Origin: Byssochlamys sp. IMV 00236
Taxonomy: Eukaryota > Ascomycota > Eurotiomycetes > Eurotiales > Thermoascaceae
Assembly (NCBI GenBank): GCA_001931875.2
Contig: MSJH02000614.1
Location: 62,001-126,000 of the forward strand
Direction: 5' to 3'
DNA: 64,000 nt
This document shows, in pieces, positions 20,481-31,783 of the stretch (its first letter is position 1; each line of letters opens with the position of its first letter). The position numbers and the translations under genes were made by a program. The notes below the pieces were generated by a model, which saw only the letters and a program-made list of their open reading frames with translations, was not told the origin of the DNA and made no database searches.

Positions 20481-22183
20481 TGATCTCACGTTTCAGAAGC
20501 AGTGCTATTGCGCCAGTTTTTATCTTCTTTTTGATGGATATGTATTTTCAAAGTTAATACGCCGAGCTAAGATCTATACTTGCTACATATGTAGAAGTCT
20601 TATCATGATTACAGCCTTAGGAGCTGGTCCTGGAGCAAGTCGTTTTTTCACTCCTGATTCAGACACTACTATCAAAAGTCGGAATACGCTGGACGCTACG
20701 CTTTCTATGTTTCTTTACGCTTCTGATCCCACTTCCTATCGTGGTCGCAACCAATCCCTCGAGATTCATCAGTAGACGGCGCACACGCATCGACCTTGAA
20801 ATAGCCAAGAAGCCGGTATTCTTCCTGTCGACTATCACAGCATTGCTGCAGGCTAAGTAGCGGGAACCTAGTTCCACTGACATTCCTGTCAGAATTCAGC
20901 GTCGCCCTCGGATATTCTGCTTGGCTTTGGGGCGATTCTTATCTGTATCAACAGCGCAATTAATGCTGGCAGCCGAATCCTCACCGGGATAGCCGCTTTA
21001 GATATCAAATTCCCTTTCCTACAGTCTCTACTTTGCGTTCAATTTCCTTTTTTCTGGGCTTCCTCCCGTGCTGTACCAAGATAAACTGGCTGTGCGCTAC
21101 TTAGCTAGCGTAGCTTTTTCACTACAAGTACTTCAATTATTATACTATCTCATATTGCGGCTCGTCCCTACTCCTCTGTGGTTAATAGAGGTGAACAGAC
21201 TCTGAGAAATCGAACAGACTCGTGCTGATATCTATGGCACTAATGTAATGGATACGGCATCCTTAAGTATGGCCCGAGACCAGCACCACGATACATCTTC
21301 CAATCGCGGTCTCCACTGGTAAAAAAGACCAGGATAAATCTTTGGTATACTGACTACCTATATATATAGGTCATGGGCTCATATTTTTTCGAGGAACAAA
21401 AGTACGTGCTTGTCGTGAAAAGTTCGCGATCCCTGCAAAGATAAGTAAGTATCTGTCGAGCCTGATTCTCAGTCGACCAAGCCGCGCGGCCGACAGTGTT
21501 GGATGTCAATCAAGTCATTGATCTGTAGTAGTCAACTGCCAATTTCCAGAGTACCCCAGTTGCAGCCCTTGAGAAGTAATGTAAATAACCGGTAGATAGT
21601 CGTATCTACTTACCGGATTGAGTTGGCGGTGGAATCTTAAGTAGACAGTAAGTAAGTATCCTGGTATCATGTCCAGGATGTCACGATTGAGATTATCATC
21701 CTGGTTTAAATGAATCTACTTAACGGAGTCCTCCGTACATTTTTTCCACACTGGTAATTCAAGCTAGATAACTACTACATCAGAACTCTATCTTGAGTAT
21801 TTATCGGTGCAACGTTGATGGGACTTTCACTGGGGCGGCTCGTAAACTCATAACATATCGGGGTTAGTTACTTAGCGTAAGTAGTGTCGAAGAGTCAGTA
21901 GTCGTTCTTGTTCGTTCTTATTTTCCGCTTCTTGATATAGTTAGTTAGTGACTTTCGATGGAGAGTATACGCACTTAATAATAATAGCATAGCAAGTCAA
22001 GAAGCAACGGTTGATTATCCGGATATTGGCGCATGTGTCTCTCGTTAAGTACTTAGAAAACCCTCCCGATGATGTGTCGCGGGACAGCATGGATAATGAT
22101 ACCATAAAACTGGACACCACCAAGGTTTCTTCGATTCGCTTGACCTTTTTATTATTATTGACGATGATCGCATATTCGCTACC
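20481..22183. other. Gene-poor 1.7 kb, no supported gene
   Basis: No coding region, tRNA or mobile element could be supported. From about 21400 to 21900 several short recurring motifs of the TAAGTA/TACTTA type appear in both orientations, without a clear repeat unit. It probably includes a long promoter and leader for the secreted protein gene at 22184. Confidence 0.5.
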
Positions 22184-24046
22184 ATGATGCTATCATTCAT
22201 CAATCTGTTCGTCCTTTCGCTGGGCTGGTCCTTCCTACCTGTACTGGTGGTTGGAGCACCCAGCAACAACATCAACATCAACATCAACAACAACAACGAC
22301 GATGGATTCACAGCTCCTCTACTAAACTCTAACCATGTTTTCAACGCCATCTACGCATCAATGAGACACCGTGCCTCCTCGCTCTATCCAAACGGCGTAT
22401 CTTTCTTCCTCGCAACCGTGCCCAAAGGCACGCAGTTCTATCACGGCTCGGGAAACTCTACCCCCGTCACGGGCGTGGAGTGGTTAGCTTTTGAGCCAGA
22501 ACATGCTCTGGGTTTCGCGCATAGGAGTGAACAGCATGGACGTCCTCGTTTCCCGATCCAGGATCAGGATCAGGACCAGGACCAGCGGGGCGGATATGAT
22601 GCCCATACTGGGAAGAACGCGGCTCAGCGACCTTTGGGCTCTGATGATGATGAAGAAGATGATGGCGAGACTGCTGGAGGATATTTACACACCTACGTGA
22701 CGGCGAGAGATCTACGATTACTCTATCTTGATGGCGAGTCGGGAATGAGGGGTCATGCGCTCGATGCGCAAGATCGGATTTTATTCAATGATACTATAGG
22801 TAGTGAGTCTCGGATGATGCGAGAGACAGGGATTGGTGGACCGCCCGACGAACAGGAACGTGCGATCCTGGCTTGTAAAATGGCGAAGGAGGTCTGGAAT
22901 GATCGCATTGATGGGCTGATTCGTACTGAGGCTGACTTTGAGATTATCCTTTGCAACTTCGAACGGGATTTGGAAGTTGAGTATATTACTCGCACGATGC
23001 CGCAGAAAGGTCGCGAACATCGAGGGAAGTCATCGAGAGAAAAGGAATGGCGGCAGAAGGATCATGGAGACAAAGAAGGCAAGGGGCCTCGAGATGAGAA
23101 GCGACACCGAAAGCACAAGTCTGATTCCCCGTCGACAGAGCGCGAACAGCAAGGGAAGTTATGTCAAGAGAAGGAATGGCAGCAAAACGATCACGGACGG
23201 GGAGAAGGCAAAGGGCATCGAGAAGAGAAGCAGCAACAACAACGAAAGCATAAATTCGATACCCCGTCATCAGACCGCGAGCATCAAGGGAAGTTCTCTC
23301 GAGAAAAGCATGGACAGCAAATGGATCACAGAAAGGCAGAAGGTAAAGGGCCTCGCGAGGACAAGCGACAAGGGAAGCATAAGCCTGATACTCCATCGAC
23401 AGACCCCGAACGCAGACACGGTCCCAAGCACAAGGACCACGGAATGGAAGGACGACCGCGCTACAACGACCTTGCAGGCCATCGAGTGATTATCGATTTC
23501 GAACACTTCGTCACTGCATACACTTATGACCTGGACCTGTTTCCCAATAACTCTACCCTACCACGTCTAGACCATCTCTCGACGGAAGAACTGCAGCCGA
23601 TCAGGGAAGATATCACCCACATGATCCTAACGCGAGATCCATCGCGTCATGCATTTGATTGGCAATCCGTAGTCGATATGATCATGGCGGAGTACTCTGA
23701 GGAGTTACGCAGACTGGCCAGGGGCCACTTTCCGTCCGTGACGGCTCTGCGCGAGGAGCTGGAACGCAAGCTCGAGCCTTTTATTGATTATAGTGATATT
23801 GGTGATTGGGAGTCTGTCACTTATCGTTGTCAGGAACGCTTTATTCCGAAACATGTCGCCAATGATACCGTTGTGGTGCGTGCTGTTCGAGATATTTCGC
23901 GTGAGATCTGCTCTGCCATGACTTCCGTATTGGCGGATTCTGAAATCGATATGGAAACTGCCGGCGGAATTTTCCAGCAGTTGGTCCAATACTTAGCATG
24001 GCCGGCTGAGAGACATGGGCCGCGAGAAATAGTGGCCAGTAGATAG
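22184..24046 (+). CDS. Secreted fungal protein with charged tandem repeats
   Basis: An intronless frame of 620 residues. The N-terminus is a likely signal peptide of about 25 residues (hydrophobic FINLFVLSLGWSFLPVLVV, then GAPS). The N-terminal domain has the tracts YPNGVSFFLATVPKGTQFYH, VEWLAFEPEHALGFA and HTYVTARDLRLLYLDG, a pattern I recognise from uncharacterised secreted proteins of filamentous fungi. The middle (residues about 277 to 407) holds three imperfect repeats of 43 to 45 residues rich in Lys, Arg, Glu and His. The C-terminal part returns to an ordered domain (DLAGHRVIIDFEHFVTAYTY and onward). Short runs near the N-terminus (Asn-Ile and Asp-Gln) are low complexity. No function is known to me; a cell-wall or extracellular role is inference. 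Confidence 0.8.
   Translation: MMLSFINLFVLSLGWSFLPVLVVGAPSNNINININNNNDDGFTAPLLNSNHVFNAIYASMRHRASSLYPNGVSFFLATVPKGTQFYHGSGNSTPVTGVEWLAFEPEHALGFAHRSEQHGRPRFPIQDQDQDQDQRGGYDAHTGKNAAQRPLGSDDDEEDDGETAGGYLHTYVTARDLRLLYLDGESGMRGHALDAQDRILFNDTIGSESRMMRETGIGGPPDEQERAILACKMAKEVWNDRIDGLIRTEADFEIILCNFERDLEVEYITRTMPQKGREHRGKSSREKEWRQKDHGDKEGKGPRDEKRHRKHKSDSPSTEREQQGKLCQEKEWQQNDHGRGEGKGHREEKQQQQRKHKFDTPSSDREHQGKFSREKHGQQMDHRKAEGKGPREDKRQGKHKPDTPSTDPERRHGPKHKDHGMEGRPRYNDLAGHRVIIDFEHFVTAYTYDLDLFPNNSTLPRLDHLSTEELQPIREDITHMILTRDPSRHAFDWQSVVDMIMAEYSEELRRLARGHFPSVTALREELERKLEPFIDYSDIGDWESVTYRCQERFIPKHVANDTVVVRAVRDISREICSAMTSVLADSEIDMETAGGIFQQLVQYLAWPAERHGPREIVASR
23012..23404 (+). repeat. Intragenic tandem repeat, 3 units of 43 to 45 codons
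   Basis: Units begin at about 23012, 23141 and 23276, each with RExxGK at the start, a DHGDKEGKG-like centre and a KHKxDxPS ending. All length differences are multiples of three, so the frame is kept. A degenerate fourth partial unit may follow. Confidence 0.85.
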
Positions 24047-24233
24047 ATCCGTTCGTGGACTTACGGATGATGTGATTTATTGAATGGGCGGAAGGATAGA
24101 TAAAGTCGTATCCGAATATTCATATCATTGATATATAATTCATACTAGTTAGTTATGTACATTACATGAGTCATCAGATCCAATCCAATCGGATCTTAAA
24201 TTAAAACACAACAATTTTTGCTGATATGCTTCG

Positions 24234-25930
24234 CTACAGACGGGCTCCCTGCAGCGGGTCGCTCATGCCACCGAGAGTGATGCTCTTGATGGTGAGGTAC
24301 TCTTCGATACCGTACATGCTGCCCTCACGGCCGAATCCACTCTGCTTGACACCACCGAAGCTGTATGATCGTTAGCATATGGTTGTTACACAGTGGATTC
24401 GGGAGTTCATTTCCAGGGAGAACTTACGGAGAAGCAGGGTCACTAATCAAACCGGTGTTCACACCAATCATACCGACCTCCAGGGCCTCAGCGACGCGGA
24501 AGATGCGCTTCACGTTGCTGCTGAAGAAGTAGCCTGCCAGACCGACGTCGGTGTTGTTGGCAAGTTCAACGACTTCCTGTTCCGTCTCGAAGGGGAAGAG
24601 ACCGGCCACAGGACCAAAGGTCTCCTCAGAAGCGATCTTCATGTCCTTGGTCATGCCAGTCAAAACAGTGAGCTGGTAGAAGTTGGGGCCGAGGTCAGTG
24701 GCCGGCTTTCCACCGACGACCACCTTAGCACCCTTGGATTCAGCGTCCTTGACATGCTCAGCGACCTTGTCGATGGCACGGCCGTGAATAACTGGACCAT
24801 GGGTAATTCCCTCGGCGAAACCACCGCCCATGGTGAACTGGCGAACCTTGGCGGCAAACTTCTCAGCGAATTCGTCGTAGATGCCCTTCTGCACATAGAT
24901 GCGGTTAGCGCAGACACAGGTCTGGCCGGAGCTGCGGAATTTGGAGGCAATGGCACCCGCAACAGCGGCGTCGATGTCATCAACATCGTCAAACACGATA
25001 AACGGGGCGTTTCCACCCAGCTCCCAGGAGACCTTCTTGAGGGTGGAGGAAGCCTGCTTCATGAGCAGCTTGCCCACATTGGTAGAACCGGTGAAAGAGA
25101 TCTTGCGGACATCCTGGTGGGTCGTGAGAATCTGTCCAACCTCCGCAGTGTTCTTGGACGCGGTAACAATGTTGACCACACCCTTGGGAATCCCAGCGCG
25201 GTGAGCCAGCTCCGCCAGTGCGTTGGCCGTGAAGGGAGTCTCTCCGGGAGTCTTCACGACGACCGTGCAACCGGCCGCCAGGGCGGGAGCAACCTTGCGG
25301 GTGATCATGGCGGCGGGGAAGTTCCAAGGAGTAATCAGACCGCAGACTCCAATGGGCTCCTTGATGGTCATAACGCGGTTACCTGGCACACTGGAGGGGA
25401 TCGTGTCTCCATACACCCGGACGGCCTCCTCACTGAACCACTCGAAGAAATTGGCGGCATAAGTGACCTCACCCTTGGCGTCGGCCAGGGGCTTTCCGTT
25501 TTCCCAGGTGATCAGGGTGGCCAGGTCCTCTGCGTTGTCGATACAGAGCTGGTACCAGCGGCGCAGCATGCGGGCGCGCTCGCGGGCCAGTGTCTTGCGG
25601 AAGGAAGGGAAGGCAGCCTTTGCGGCGGCAATGGCTTTGAGCGTGTCGTCCGCGTTCAGCTCGGGGCAGGTTCCGATCAACTTTCCAGTGGCCGGATCTC
25701 GAGTAGACAGTCAGCTTGATCATGTTTGCGCAGGACAAGCACGGCAGCGGCGCATACCATGGACCTCGAAGGTCTCGCCCGACTGGGCGGCGACCCATTC
25801 GCCATTGATGTAGCTCTTCTGGATGAAGAGCGACTTGTCTTTCAACTGTGAGGTAGACAGTCAGACCAACCATCCGTGTTTCCAGCAGTCATCAAGCTCC
25901 CATACTCACCGCAGGGACCGTGTGAGCCAT
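24234..25930 (-). CDS. NAD(P)-dependent aldehyde dehydrogenase, succinate-semialdehyde type
   Basis: Four exons (25910-25930, 25758-25845, 24428-25697, 24234-24360) encode 501 residues. All aldehyde dehydrogenase landmarks are present: [24 protein letters not shown] in the cofactor domain, the general-base motif [11 protein letters not shown], the nucleophile in [10 protein letters not shown], and [11 protein letters not shown]. The C-terminal [22 protein letters not shown] is typical of succinate-semialdehyde dehydrogenases, which feed GABA-shunt carbon into succinate. The first exon codes only seven residues, a pattern easily missed. No obvious mitochondrial presequence is seen, so a cytosolic enzyme is likely. 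Glutarate-semialdehyde dehydrogenase is a close alternative. A 446-residue open frame on the opposite strand is a codon-bias shadow. Confidence 0.92.
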
Positions 25931-27670
25931 TCTGGATATATATCGAGGGTACAACGACGACGCAGCGGGGATAGCGTAGGGATATCGCGGTCGTGATCGT
26001 ACAAACTGGCGGGATAGCGGACGGAGGATTGTCTCCATGGCCGGGGCAGAGCGGGGGTCGTCTGTTGAGCTTTATAAGAAGCCCGAGGATAAAAAAGGAG
26101 GGGCAGGTGGATGTTTGGTCGAGAGGGTCTGATCATTGATGTCGATTTCCTGAACGCACCACTCCGATGATCCCCGACGGCCCGAGGGGGGAAGCTCGAC
26201 CTTCGAAAAGTTGGGGTTAAGCTGGCTTGATGCGGTCGTAACGGGGGTTTGATGCGATATTTGAAGGCTTTGCTGATGGGCTGGGGGTCTCGAGCTCAGG
26301 AGCAGCAGGCTTCACGCCGATTGCTTCGTTTCTCCGAGTTCTGATGCTTTGATTAATTGCTTAATTGATTAAATTAATTAATTACTACTTACTTTTTGAT
26401 CGTTTTCTATGGGATTTCACGATGATGTTATGCCCCACATCACGTGGATCGACGTCACGCTTCTGGTATTTTTCATCTGGAAATTATTATTATTATTATC
26501 ATTATTGTTATTATGACAATAAGACCTTATCCTTATAGTAGAGATCCTGCAATTCTTCCACTAGCAGTAATAAATAAATAACAATTTAATAATCGGATTT
26601 CCAGTCTTCTTTCGGATCTGAAGCTCTTCGGTAAAAACCACCAGTAGGAAGCCTCGAATCGCTTGCGGCTTTTTCGACCAGTCGGCATAAAGACCGTCTC
26701 CATCGGTCGGTGTCATGTCCGAGATATGTCCTTGGGAGATATATTTGATATATATCCGTTGTTGTGATTTCAGTAATCAACTTACTGCAGCGTCAGGAAC
26801 TAAATCAACAATCCTAGGAACTAGAATACAATTCTGAAGTGTCTGAGCTATGATCTCTCAGCGGGACGTCTCCCCGCGGGGTGAGAGTCATCCGGGAAGA
26901 ACAGCCGGGGATCTCGGGAAGATACGCACCTGGTGTAAAAGAGGGAAGAGACAGAAATTGCTTATATATGGAGTTCGTTCTAGGCGTTAGTTATGTTCCA
27001 AAGCTTGCTGCTAGTATTAAATTGACTTGGGCGGAGAAGTCGGGTCTATCTACTGTAAGCACGAAGATCAGAAGAAACGCTATTGGTGAGAGCCGAAAAA
27101 CTTCAGGGACCGGGATAGGGCGGAAGCCGTGGTTTTCTGGACCACTAAAAGGACCCTACAACATCTGGCCTAATCTTTGCCATTTAAATTGAGATGAATA
27201 AAGGGATAATCCAAGGACTAGCTAACTACTTTGCAGAGAATGATTGAGGGCATCAGTAGTATCATACTAGGCTAGGCCATCGCACTGTCCTTACACATGG
27301 AGATCTTTAAGCTAAAATTATCATTGGTAAACAAGGCTGGGACGACTTGATGACAGGGTATCTCATGATGCAGGCATCTACAGTACTGTGTATTAATGAC
27401 TCCTGTATCAAAATCACGTACAGTAAGCCGGGGAAATCCGGGGTATACTAGAGTGATTACCCGAGGGAACAGACAATCTAGAAGATGTGATTCAGGAGAG
27501 TGAGTCGAGATATTTGTTATAGTATGGCTCTCGACGAAGATGATTCGTGTCAGTTGAATGGTAAGTAAATTTGATTGGTAAGTGTACATGGATTTTGTCT
27601 AATGAGGTCTGAGGATGTATGTACAGTACAAGGCATCAATGTTCGCAAATGGACACGAATAGACAATAGA
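25931..27670. other. Gene-poor 1.7 kb, no supported gene
   Basis: The left part should contain the dehydrogenase promoter. Around 26460-26600 there is low-complexity ATT-rich sequence. I see no credible coding exon on either strand. The pex1 3' untranslated region falls in the right part. Confidence 0.5.
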
Positions 27671-30600
27671 TCACATCAAGCTCGTTCGTCCCCCAATTTC
27701 TCTTGCCCCCTCTCCGTTTGGCATCTCTCCATTTCTGCCAACGGCAAATTCATCGTATATAGCGTCGAGCCGTCTGCGCTCAGCCTCACTCAGCGAACAA
27801 CGCGTGGTGGAAAGTGAGCGCTCGACATGCTCCCAGCGGATCACAACTTCATCACGTGCATCATCATCATGATGAATACCGTTTGTGCCATTTGTGACTG
27901 GCTGTGCAGCAGAGTCTGCTGCACCTCCAGCTCCGTGCTCAAGCTGACGTTGACGGCGTCGCGCCTGCTTCATGGCTTCGAGCTTAGCGGCCACAACCGC
28001 TGGCGGCGTAAGAGCGGATGATCTGATACCACGAGATGAGATGGCGGCATCGTGTTCAGATGAATCGTATAGAAATTGGATAAAGGACTTGCTAGTAGCA
28101 TCTTTAGAGGCACGATCGGCTGATTGGTTTTTGGTGGGTTCAGATGATCGGTCCCCGAGGACGTCGTGGATGGCTTCTAAATGAGCANNNNNNNNNNNNN
28201 NNNNNNNNNNNNNNNNNNNNNNNNNNNNNNNNNNNNNNNNNNNNNNNNNNNNNNNNNNNNNNNNNNNNNNNNNNATTTGCGTGAGAAGCTGATTGACAAC
28301 ACGGTCAGTGACACCAGTAGAGTCATGGCCACGCTTAGGAGCTATACTGTCAAACTCGTCGAAGAAAAGAATGCAGGGTCTGGCAGCTTCTGCTCTCTCG
28401 AACAGATCTCGGACGCTTTTCTCACTAGCACCGATGTATTTGTTCAAGATTTCTGGGCCCTTGACGCTGATGAAATTCAAACCGCACTCGCCTGCAACGG
28501 CGCTTGCAAGCAATGTCTTACCACAGCCAGGAAAGCCGTATAGAAGTAGACCAGACCGCAGTCGGAGAGGACATTGAGCAAAGATGGGTGCATATTTGGT
28601 TGGGTATTGCAGCGTTTCCAGCAGCGTCTGTCTCGTCTGGCGGAGACCACCAACAGCAGCAAACGTCGTAGAAGAAGACGTGAGAGTAACGTTGCGGAGG
28701 GAAGCTGGCGTGAACCCCTTGAGTGCGCGCTCAAAATCCTCCGTTCCCAAAGTAATACCCGTCGAAGTTGCTTCAGTATCCTGAACGGACCGAATAAGAG
28801 CCTCATTCCGAGCACGAGCGACCAATAATACTAGGTCTCCCGGCATGTAGCCATCGGTCTTACCGGCCAAGTCGAGAAAATCGAGATCTCGAGACAGATG
28901 GAACCCATCTGCACCGGACGAACTTGGACGACTTCCGGGGTTTGACGGATCCAGCCATGAATCTTGCGTCGAGGCGCTCCTACTGCGAGCATGGCCGTTT
29001 AGAGTGCTATCTTGCTTGTCCTCCTGTGTCAGCTTTTCCAAGATCTTCCGTCGTCCTTCTTTGTCAGGCGCTTTCAAGGCGACTATTTCCCTCACGACGT
29101 GACCACCCACAATAGTATTGTTCAGAGATTCTTTCGACTGAGCAGTTGCGAGCAGAACAACGGAGGATGTCATCGTACAATACTCGCGAACTACAGAGCA
29201 TATAATCTCGCTGACTTGACGGCTCCGTCCATTCTCGCCTCCCACCTGAAGCTCAGTTTCGACAGGACACAATTTATCCAAATCATCCAGAATCACGACT
29301 GATTGTCCACCAAGACGGGCACACCAGGCAGCAGACATGAAGAGACGGTTTAGCGTCTCCCTGATTGTGGAAACACGTGTCTCATCTGTGACCAACTTGC
29401 GACATGAGAAGTAGGTAACGTTGAACAGATACTCTTCCCTCAGCCGATGTGCTAGAAGGTGGCTGAGTGTCGTCTTTCCGGATCCAAGTCCACCGGTCAA
29501 TAGTACAGAAGAGGACCTGGTTAAATTTGCCAGACTCGAATCAATGAGGGAATCAATTCCCACCATCTCTGGTGGTGAGGATGGTATTTGCTCATCGGAT
29601 GGAAGCGAAGACAAGAGGGGATCGACCGGTTTAGGTATTTCCGCCTGCACCTCTATATTCAGCTTACCTTCTGATCCCAGCAGCCACCCAAAACTTGGTT
29701 TGCTGGCGTCAGAGGAGTTCTTCAACGGCGGATCGAAACGAATGATCCCGCCATCAAACGTGGTGGCGATATGACTTTCCACCTTTGGGATCATCATACC
29801 GTCTGTGATAGGGCCCGACAATAGCCCGTTATCCGAGCCCGGACTACCGTAAGTGATCCTAATGCGTTCCGCCAATGCCTCCCTAGATGCCGCAGTGTCA
29901 CCTCCGAATTTCAGACCTTCTTTTTTCTTCGAACTATCCAAGGCGAACGGATATATCTTCAGAGACTTGACTGCGGATCGCTGCAGTTGGGATGGGGCTG
30001 CCTCCACTCGTACAATGCCTCCCATCATCTTTTCACTTCCCAACGCAGCGCATAGGGCAGAGGAGACAGCCACATGCTTGCTGTCTGGGGCATCTTCCCA
30101 GGGGATCACTTTGGCAATCAATTTTGTCGCAGGACGGCCAGCTTCGGTTGATTCCTGCTCCTTCTGCTGCAACTGCTGTTGAGGGTCCACGGGTGCCTGC
30201 AAACCAGCCGGTTGGACCACCAACACAGAGACCCAGCTCGTGCCACGCAGTTCGTTTGTAGCCAGAACATCCCGGTCAATCCAGACGCGGAATCCATCAT
30301 TACTGTGTTCTGCTGCTTCCTCATCAAACCATTCCTCAGCGAACTGGCGATCGACCCCTCGAAGATATACAGCGCCTCTGGTTGTGGAATCAGCACCATT
30401 GCTCTTAGATCGTACCGTACTACTCGTGCTCCTCCCCCCGGTACTCCTCCGGCTACTGCCTGTGATGCTTCTAGTCTCCCCACGCGACCCTTTTGTCGAC
30501 TTGGCACGGACCTTCGGCGCCACGATGACCTCCGCATCCGGCGCAACCTTCGCGAATGGTGAGGTTGTCGGTACGGGGGGTGTCAACGAGGTTATAATGA

Positions 30601-31346
30601 TATTAGCAGTAGAGGTTGGAGACAGGTGCAGTGTCAAAGGATGCAGATGCTCCCCCTGTCCTGAAGCACCACTATTGTAGGCGGGGTTTGGCAGAGCACG
30701 AATCTGTGATTGCAGGTTCAGTTCCAGAAAGGTTGCATGAAGTTCGATGACTGTGAAATGTGTCAGCAGAAGTTCCAGTGGCAAATGGGCTAGACATTCA
30801 TACTCTCCCAGTCCGTTGGAGTCAAAGGCTCAATATTGATTGTATGTGCTACTGGAGGATCAAGGTGAACAAATAGCCCAACCTATTACCATTAGTATCA
30901 TCAGCAAAAGGCACGAGCGCATACTACATACCTTCTGCCCCTCTGTCAAGCCCAAGATCTTTCCAAACGTCGAGTCTATTTCTATAGCGGCCACTTCATG
31001 TTCTCTGCTTGAATCTCCTCGAAGACCATCCTTGCCGATGACCGGGGCAAGCCTCCGCTTACTGGGCATTCCTGTCCATCCCAGGTATGAAGACCGTTGC
31101 ACAGGTCCCGTGTTTGAGTGAGAGCCTGACGATCCGATGGACGAGCGATACTGAAGCTCAACGATGACATTCTGCGCAGCCTAATAAGGGAAGTTAGCTC
31201 ATATGGCAAGTCCATGGGGGCAAATCCAAGCTTACCGCATTGGCATTGACCAGCATCGACACCAGAGACGGCGGCAAGTTGACCAGGCAGCTCTTCAGCG
31301 GCACCAGGGCCACCTCAGCAGTGGTTGTGGGTTTCCTGGGGGCCAT
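27671..31346 (-). CDS. pex1: Peroxisome biogenesis AAA ATPase Pex1 (assembly gap inside)
   Basis: Pex1 and Pex6 form the AAA complex that extracts the import receptor Pex5 from the peroxisomal membrane. Four exons (31236-31346, 30932-31180, 30804-30882, 27671-30750) encode about 1172 residues counting the gap as written. The start MAPRKPTTTAEVALVPLKSC leads into the N-terminal double-psi barrel region (CLVNLPPSLV, LGLTEGQKVGLFVHLD). D1 has a Walker A at about residue 567 (GGLGSGKTTL) and VVILDDLDKL. D2 has AAVGGL, Walker A GFPGCGKTLL near 885, Walker B ILFFDEFDS near 944 and DRVVNQLLTQ. A run of 87 N then removes the arginine-finger region. Conserved sequence resumes at AHLEAIHDVL. The true protein is probably longer than modelled. 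Confidence 0.95.
28188..28274. other. Assembly gap (87 N) inside pex1
   Basis: Unsequenced bases in the last exon of pex1, between the D2 Walker B region and the C-terminal lid. In Pex1 homologs about 85 residues lie between the flanking motifs, but 87 bases allow only 29 codons, so the run does not represent true length. Confidence 0.98.
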
Positions 31347-31783
31347 TGCAAGGATCCTGATGCCAGAACAACCACATAGAATAGCAGCTGAAAGCAAGTC
31401 GAAGCCAAGTCTCGCGGGGAAGGCGATGCCAGGCCTGAGCTTCTGCTCTACTCCGGACTGACTCCGCACTCTGGTCGAAGTCCGCGGAGAGTCACGGGAG
31501 GCCGACGGGCCGAGGGTTAATCCGCTCCGCGCCACGGGCCCTGATGCGTGCCTTGCGCTAGTCTGTTTCTGGCCTAGTTCCAATTAAGGAATGAACAGAC
31601 GCGTCTCGATCCAGCTAATCGCGTGTCGCGTCGCGTCGTGGCATCTCCAACCTCCGATTTCTGCGCCCGTTGCCCGTTGTCCACATTATTTTGCGACACC
31701 TGAGGGGGGAACTAATACAGTTTCTCATCACCACCTCCTCGTACAGAATCGGCTGGTGTGCGCAGAGACGTGTTTAACGCATC
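31347..31783. promoter_or_regulatory. Divergent promoter region of pex1 and mcm7
   Basis: The two start codons are 437 bases apart on opposite strands. The half nearer mcm7 is rich in CGCGT words; see the MCB site. No separate gene is seen. Confidence 0.6.
31599..31604. promoter_or_regulatory. MluI cell-cycle box (ACGCGT) upstream of mcm7
   Basis: A perfect palindromic ACGCGT lies 180 bases before the mcm7 start. TCGCGT-type variants follow at about 31619-31637. In yeasts this element binds MBF (Mbp1/Swi6) and drives G1/S expression of replication genes. Its use here is inference from motif and location. Confidence 0.55.

Noticed and set aside
24379..25719. 446-codon open frame on the plus strand opposite the aldehyde dehydrogenase
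   Set aside because: It mirrors the codon bias of the real gene on the minus strand, which has all catalytic motifs. The translation has no recognisable domain.
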